Assembly: GCA_035294565.1 (NCBI GenBank)
Contig: DATGKR010000125.1
Location: 1 to 8,862, forward strand
Direction of reading: 5' to 3'
Source of the DNA: DATGKR01 sp035294565
GTDB taxonomy: Bacteria > Actinomycetota > Acidimicrobiia > Acidimicrobiales > Palsa-688
Length of the DNA stretch: 8,862 nt
This document shows positions 5,849 to 8,862 of the stretch, piece by piece. A model generated the notes under the pieces. It was not told the DNA's origin. It saw only the letters and a list, made by a program, of their open reading frames with translations, and did no database searches. A program made the translations under genes and the position numbers. Every line of letters starts with the position of its first letter. Positions within the stretch are counted from its first letter, which is position 1.

Positions 5849-7889
5849 CACGGCTGGTCGGGCTGCGGTCCCGACGGGCGGGCGGCTGGTCGGCCCGGAC
5901 CCGGCGCAGCGTGAGCACACGCTCGGCGTGGCGCTCCTCCTCCAGCAGCTTCTGGCGGGCGTCGAGCAGATCGAACTGGGTCACCAAGCCGTCGAGGCGG
6001 CGCGCGTCCGCCCGGTCGACTACCGGCAGCGCGCCGACTCCCAAGGCGGCCATGCGATCGGCGATGCTGCGGAGGATCTCGTCGGGATGGGCGATGGCCT
6101 TGGGGCTGATCATCACCTGGGACACGTTCTTGCCGCTTGAGCGCGCCGCGAGGACGGTCGACCACGGCAGGACGCCCACCAGTCCGCCCGTCTCGTCCAG
6201 CACCGGGTAGAGCCGCTGGCGCCGTTCGGGGGACCCCTCGGGTAGCGAACGGTAGAGCTCGCGCAGCGACCGTTGCGGTTCGACGGTGAAGACGTCGGTG
6301 TCCATCACCTCCCGGACAAAGGTCGCCTCCAGCGGATCGACCGCGTACTCGCGCATGACGTGGAAGCCGCGGCGGGCGACTTTTTCCGTCAAGATCGAAC
6401 GCTTCAGCGTGAGCACGCTCACCAGGTGCGCCACGGTCGCGGCGACGAGCAGGGCCAGCAGGCTGTTCTCGTCGTGGGTCAACTCGAAGGCGAAGACGAT
6501 GGCCGTGAACGGCGAGCGGGTCACACCCCCGAGCGAGCCGGACATACCTATGAGGGCGAACACGCCCACCGAGGCGCCGGGCAGCACGTGTCCGAGCACG
6601 CCGCCGATCGCCGCCCCCATCATGAGTATCGGCGCCAGGATCCCGCCGCTCGTCCCGCCGCCGAGGCCGACTGCCCAGATGATCATCTTCACGAAGAAGA
6701 GCAGGATCATCGCGTCCAGACCGAGCCTGCCGAGCAGCTCCAGGTGGATCGTGTTGTAGCCGACGCCGAGGGCCCGAGGGTCCACCAGGCCGCCGAGGCC
6801 TATCCCCAGGCCGCCGATGAGAGGCCACCACATCCAATGCAAGTGTCCTGTCAGTTTCTTGAAGAGGTCCTCGCACCGGTACACGGCTTGGGTCATCACC
6901 CACGCCCCGAGGCCGGTCGCCACACCGATCACTGCGGCCCCGGCCAGGACGATTCCGCCGAGGGGAGCGTGCCCGGGAATGGGGAACAGCGGCTGGGGGG
7001 AGATGAGGCCGGCGTGCGCCATCACCATCCGCAGGGCGTCGGCCGTCGCCGACGCGAGGCCGATCAACACCATCGATCGGGGCTTGAACTCGAAGGCGAG
7101 GAGCTCCACCCCGAAGAGCGTCGCCGCGACGGGCGTGCCGAACACGGCGCTCATGCCGGCGGCCGCGCCGGCTACGAGGAGGGCGCGCCGCTGGGCCGCG
7201 GTGAGCCGGAAGAGTTGTCCGACGATCGAACCGACCGCCCCGCCGGTGAGGATGATCGGCCCTTCGGCGCCGAACGGGCCGCCGGTTCCGATGCTGATCG
7301 CCGAGGAGATCGGCTTCAAGATGGCCAGGCGAGGCTGCACCTTGGAACCGTTGATCAAGATGTTCTCCATGGCCTCGGGTATGCCGTGGCCGCGGATCTG
7401 CTCGGAGCCGAAGCGGGCCATGAGCCCGACGATGAGCCCTCCGCCGACGGGGATCACGATGGCTATGGCGCCGAGCGTGGTGGCGTTCGGCGAGGTGAGG
7501 TGGACGCTCAGTCGCTGGTAATAGAAGAGGTTGGTGAAGAACCCGATCATGTCAACGAGCGCGAGGGAGATGCCCGCCCCGAGCGCTCCCACGGCTATGC
7601 CGAGGGGGACGAGGCGCAGGAGGGCCGGCGTTGTCGTGAAGTCGCCGAGGTCCCGCTCGGAGGTGTGCCGCGGCCGCCGATCTGCACCTAGGTAGCTCTC
7701 CGCTTCCGCCCGGCGAGGCGAGCCCGGCACGCCGTGGACAGGTGTGCGCTCGACGACTGACCCGTCGGCCGCGTCGTTTGCGGTTACGGCCGTTGTGTGG
7801 TGGGGTTCGGGCACTGTGAGGGGAGGTTCGGGCGTGGCTTCCTGGCGCTGGCCGTCCACCGGGCTGTCCCGGGCTTCGTCCGGCGTCAC
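5841..7889 (-). CDS. CLC-family chloride channel or H+/anion antiporter with CBS domains
   Basis: A 682-residue CLC protein: a hydrophilic, proline- and charge-rich N-terminus (1-84), the multi-helix CLC membrane domain (about 88-500), and a cytoplasmic CBS pair (about 522-585 and 589-648) that in this family can bind nucleotides and adjust transport. The signature motifs appear as GHGIPE (167-172), GAEGP (207-211) and GGTSGGILAP (411-420). The gating glutamate is E209. E267 in AFEFKPRS aligns with the inner proton glutamate (E203) of E. coli CLC, favouring a proton-coupled antiporter over a channel. The usual anion-site serine is His168, the arginine of GREGP is Ala208, and the helix-R tyrosine position appears to be Leu500 (KRSILTEK). 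Such changes occur in some bacterial CLC-CBS groups. The GTG at 7889 has no ribosome site before it. In-frame GTGs at 7814 and 7730 are alternatives, giving 657 or 629 residues, also without clear sites. Confidence 0.92.
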   Translation of the reverse strand: MTPDEARDSPVDGQRQEATPEPPLTVPEPHHTTAVTANDAADGSVVERTPVHGVPGSPRRAEAESYLGADRRPRHTSERDLGDFTTTPALLRLVPLGIAVGALGAGISLALVDMIGFFTNLFYYQRLSVHLTSPNATTLGAIAIVIPVGGGLIVGLMARFGSEQIRGHGIPEAMENILINGSKVQPRLAILKPISSAISIGTGGPFGAEGPIILTGGAVGSIVGQLFRLTAAQRRALLVAGAAAGMSAVFGTPVAATLFGVELLAFEFKPRSMVLIGLASATADALRMVMAHAGLISPQPLFPIPGHAPLGGIVLAGAAVIGVATGLGAWVMTQAVYRCEDLFKKLTGHLHWMWWPLIGGLGIGLGGLVDPRALGVGYNTIHLELLGRLGLDAMILLFFVKMIIWAVGLGGGTSGGILAPILMMGAAIGGVLGHVLPGASVGVFALIGMSGSLGGVTRSPFTAIVFAFELTHDENSLLALLVAATVAHLVSVLTLKRSILTEKVARRGFHVMREYAVDPLEATFVREVMDTDVFTVEPQRSLRELYRSLPEGSPERRQRLYPVLDETGGLVGVLPWSTVLAARSSGKNVSQVMISPKAIAHPDEILRSIADRMAALGVGALPVVDRADARRLDGLVTQFDLLDARQKLLEEERHAERVLTLRRVRADQPPARRDRSPTSREA

Positions 7890-7971
7890 TTTCGGTTGCG
7901 TCGGCAGCTGCGCGCGAGCGATGCCTCAGAAAGCCACGGTTTCATCGTATTCAGATGCTATCGTATCGAGA
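7890..7971. promoter_or_regulatory. Divergent control region between the CLC and MarR-DUF488 genes
   Basis: This 82-base region separates two genes that diverge. Its last third (about 7937-7970) is visibly richer in A and T than the coding DNA around it. It contains the direct repeat ATCGTAT at 7944-7950 and 7960-7966, spaced 16 bases, about one and a half helix turns. TATCGT at 7959-7964 could serve as a -10 box about 7 bases before the GTG at 7972. The minus-strand copies of the repeat (ATACGAT) also resemble -10 boxes for the CLC gene. No convincing -35 box was found in either direction. Confidence 0.45.
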
Positions 7972-8793
7972 GTGGCTCTACCGGATTCGGCGTACGCCCG
8001 CCTGCTGGCCCTGCGGACGGGGCTGCGACGCTTCGAGGCCTGGAGCGCCCAGCAGGCCCGGGAGGCCGGGCTCACGCCGGCACACCATCAGCTGCTGCTG
8101 GCGATCCGCGGGCACGGCGACCGAGACGGGCCGACGATCGGCGAAGTCGCCGACTACCTGCTCCTGCGCCACCACAGCGCCGTCGGGCTGGTGGACCGGG
8201 CAGAGGCGGCTGGGCTTGTCGAGCGCGTCCGAAGCGACGATGACCACCGGGTGGTTCGTCTCCGTCTCACCGAAGAGGGCGCAGCCAGGCTGGAAGCCCT
8301 TTCGCGGCTCCACCTCGAGGAGCTGGACCGCCTCGCCCTCGACCTACCCCGTGCATGGGCAGGGCTCGAGTCCGTGCAACGAACCCACGGGCTCCCCGGC
8401 CCTCCAGAGGCGGCGCCGGGGTCACGGCCGAATGGGGCTGATGTCAGCCTCGCCAGGGTCTACGACCCACCGCGAACTGGGGGGCACCGGGTGCTGGTCG
8501 ACCGGCTTTGGCCGAGAGGGATCGCCAAGGAGGACGCACCGTTCGAGGAATGGTTGAAAGACGTCGCTCCCAGCGCCGAGCTTCGACGGTGGTACGCCCA
8601 CGTCCCCGAACGGTTCCCTGAGTTCGTGCGCCGCTATCGGCGGGAGCTGGAGGACGAGCCGGCGAGAGAAGCATTGCGGGAGCTGCGAGTGGAAGCCCAC
8701 AAGCGCAAGGTGGTGCTCGTAACGGCCACCAAAGACTTGGAACGGTCGGGTGCTGCCGTTCTGAGAGACCTGCTCATTGGGGCAGGGGTGTGA
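7972..8793 (+). CDS. MarR-family winged helix fused to a DUF488 (YeaO-like) domain
   Basis: A 273-residue two-domain protein counted from the GTG at 7972. Residues 7-135 look like a complete MarR repressor: first helix YARLLALRTGLRRFEAWSAQ, LTPAHHQLLLAI, helix-turn-helix TIGEVADYLLLRHHSAVGLV, and a wing with the D-D-H-R signature (SDDDHRVVRLRLTEEG, 88-103), then the dimerisation helices. After a linker rich in Gly, Pro and Ala (140-156), residues 158-267 are a full DUF488 domain: VYDPP, RVLVDRLWPRG (173-183), FEEWLKDVAPSAELRRWYAH, FVRRYRREL, KVVLVTATKD. No ATG, GTG or TTG lies in frame between the domains, so they are one product. The role of DUF488 proteins is not established, so the fusion may be a sensor-regulator. 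The GTG is chosen because an AT-rich promoter-like patch ends just before it; an ATG at 7921 would give 290 residues and also fits. Its divergence from the CLC gene suggests local regulation of that gene. Confidence 0.85.
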   Translation: MALPDSAYARLLALRTGLRRFEAWSAQQAREAGLTPAHHQLLLAIRGHGDRDGPTIGEVADYLLLRHHSAVGLVDRAEAAGLVERVRSDDDHRVVRLRLTEEGAARLEALSRLHLEELDRLALDLPRAWAGLESVQRTHGLPGPPEAAPGSRPNGADVSLARVYDPPRTGGHRVLVDRLWPRGIAKEDAPFEEWLKDVAPSAELRRWYAHVPERFPEFVRRYRRELEDEPAREALRELRVEAHKRKVVLVTATKDLERSGAAVLRDLLIGAGV

Positions 8794-8836
8794 AGAGCCA
8801 AACGTGCGCGCCAGCGTCAGGCGGGACAGCCAGCCG

Positions 8837-8850
8837 CGTCAGACGTGACG
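8837..8850. other. Short inverted repeat after the last gene
   Basis: CGTCA-GACG-TGACG forms a 5-base stem with a 4-base loop 44 bases after the MarR-DUF488 stop. It could be part of a terminator or an operator for a gene beyond the window. It is short and has no T-run, and nothing else is recognisable in the 69-base tail. Confidence 0.2.
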
Positions 8851-8862
8851 GACGGGGCCGCG

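Noticed and set aside
5727..6140. Small plus-strand open frames starting at 5727 and 5797 in the gap before the CLC gene.
   Set aside because: Both run into the CLC coding region on the opposite strand, have no ribosome site, and show no recognisable product.
6273..7691. A 472-codon plus-strand open frame opposite the CLC gene.
   Set aside because: The translation is dominated by Glu, Gly, Arg and His with no domain or good start site, while the minus strand encodes all CLC motifs.
7744..7971. Extending the MarR-DUF488 gene upstream to an ATG at 7744.
   Set aside because: The extra 76 residues would overlap the CLC 5' end and the promoter-like patch, are unlike MarR N-termini, and make the protein far longer at the front than the family needs.
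8430..8793. DUF488 domain as a separate gene following a MarR gene.
   Set aside because: No in-frame ATG, GTG or TTG occurs before the conserved start of the domain; the first in-frame GTG (in RVLVDRLW) is already inside it, and no stop separates the domains.
1..8862. CRISPR array, insertion sequence, integrase, phage or toxin-antitoxin genes.
   Set aside because: No regularly spaced repeats, terminal inverted repeats with a transposase, or proteins of these types are visible in any frame.

Overview
The window is strongly GC-rich, with G/C at most third codon positions and frequent CGG/AGG arginine codons. A fur-family regulator directly precedes a catalase-peroxidase gene (the furA-katG arrangement known from mycobacteria and streptomycetes). 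There is also a DrrA/DrrB-like two-gene ABC exporter and an Rv2258c-like winged-helix methyltransferase. Together these suggest a member of the Actinomycetota; the genus cannot be fixed from the sequence alone. The window is densely coding. I see no rRNA, intact tRNA, CRISPR array, insertion sequence or phage gene, and no gene-free stretch longer than about 200 bases.

Layout: (1) 1-1061, plus strand: a SAM-dependent methyltransferase whose reading frame is open to the left edge. It ends 9 bases inside the 3' end of the gene facing it. (2) 1053-3740, minus strand: a furA-katG operon. The regulator is upstream and a 24-base gap with a strong ribosome site separates it from katG. Its promoter has well-matched -35 and -10 boxes, two overlapping inverted repeats over the -35 box and spacer, and a spacing that suggests a leaderless furA message. 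(3) 3876-5641, plus strand, divergent from furA: ABC exporter ATPase and its membrane partner, translationally coupled through a TTGA stop/start overlap. (4) 5642-5840: intergenic space between two convergent units, with several hairpins and a short stretch resembling the 3' end of a tRNA. (5) 5841-7889, minus strand: a CLC-type chloride channel/antiporter with two C-terminal CBS domains. (6) 7890-7971: a short divergent control region with an AT-richer patch. (7) 7972-8793, plus strand: a protein that joins a MarR-type winged helix to a DUF488 (YeaO-like) domain in one frame.

How they may work together: the furA-katG pair is a classic peroxide-defence unit in which the Fur-like protein is expected to repress itself and katG until oxidation or metal loss releases it. 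The exporter shares the 135-base divergent intergenic region with furA, so co-regulation is possible but unproven. The MarR-DUF488 protein is divergent from the CLC gene, the usual arrangement of a local regulator and its target, so it may control the anion transporter and itself.

Most of the window is ordinary core or accessory metabolism. The least ordinary items are the MarR-DUF488 fusion next to a CLC gene, the replaced anion-site residues in the CLC protein, and the architecture of the furA promoter.
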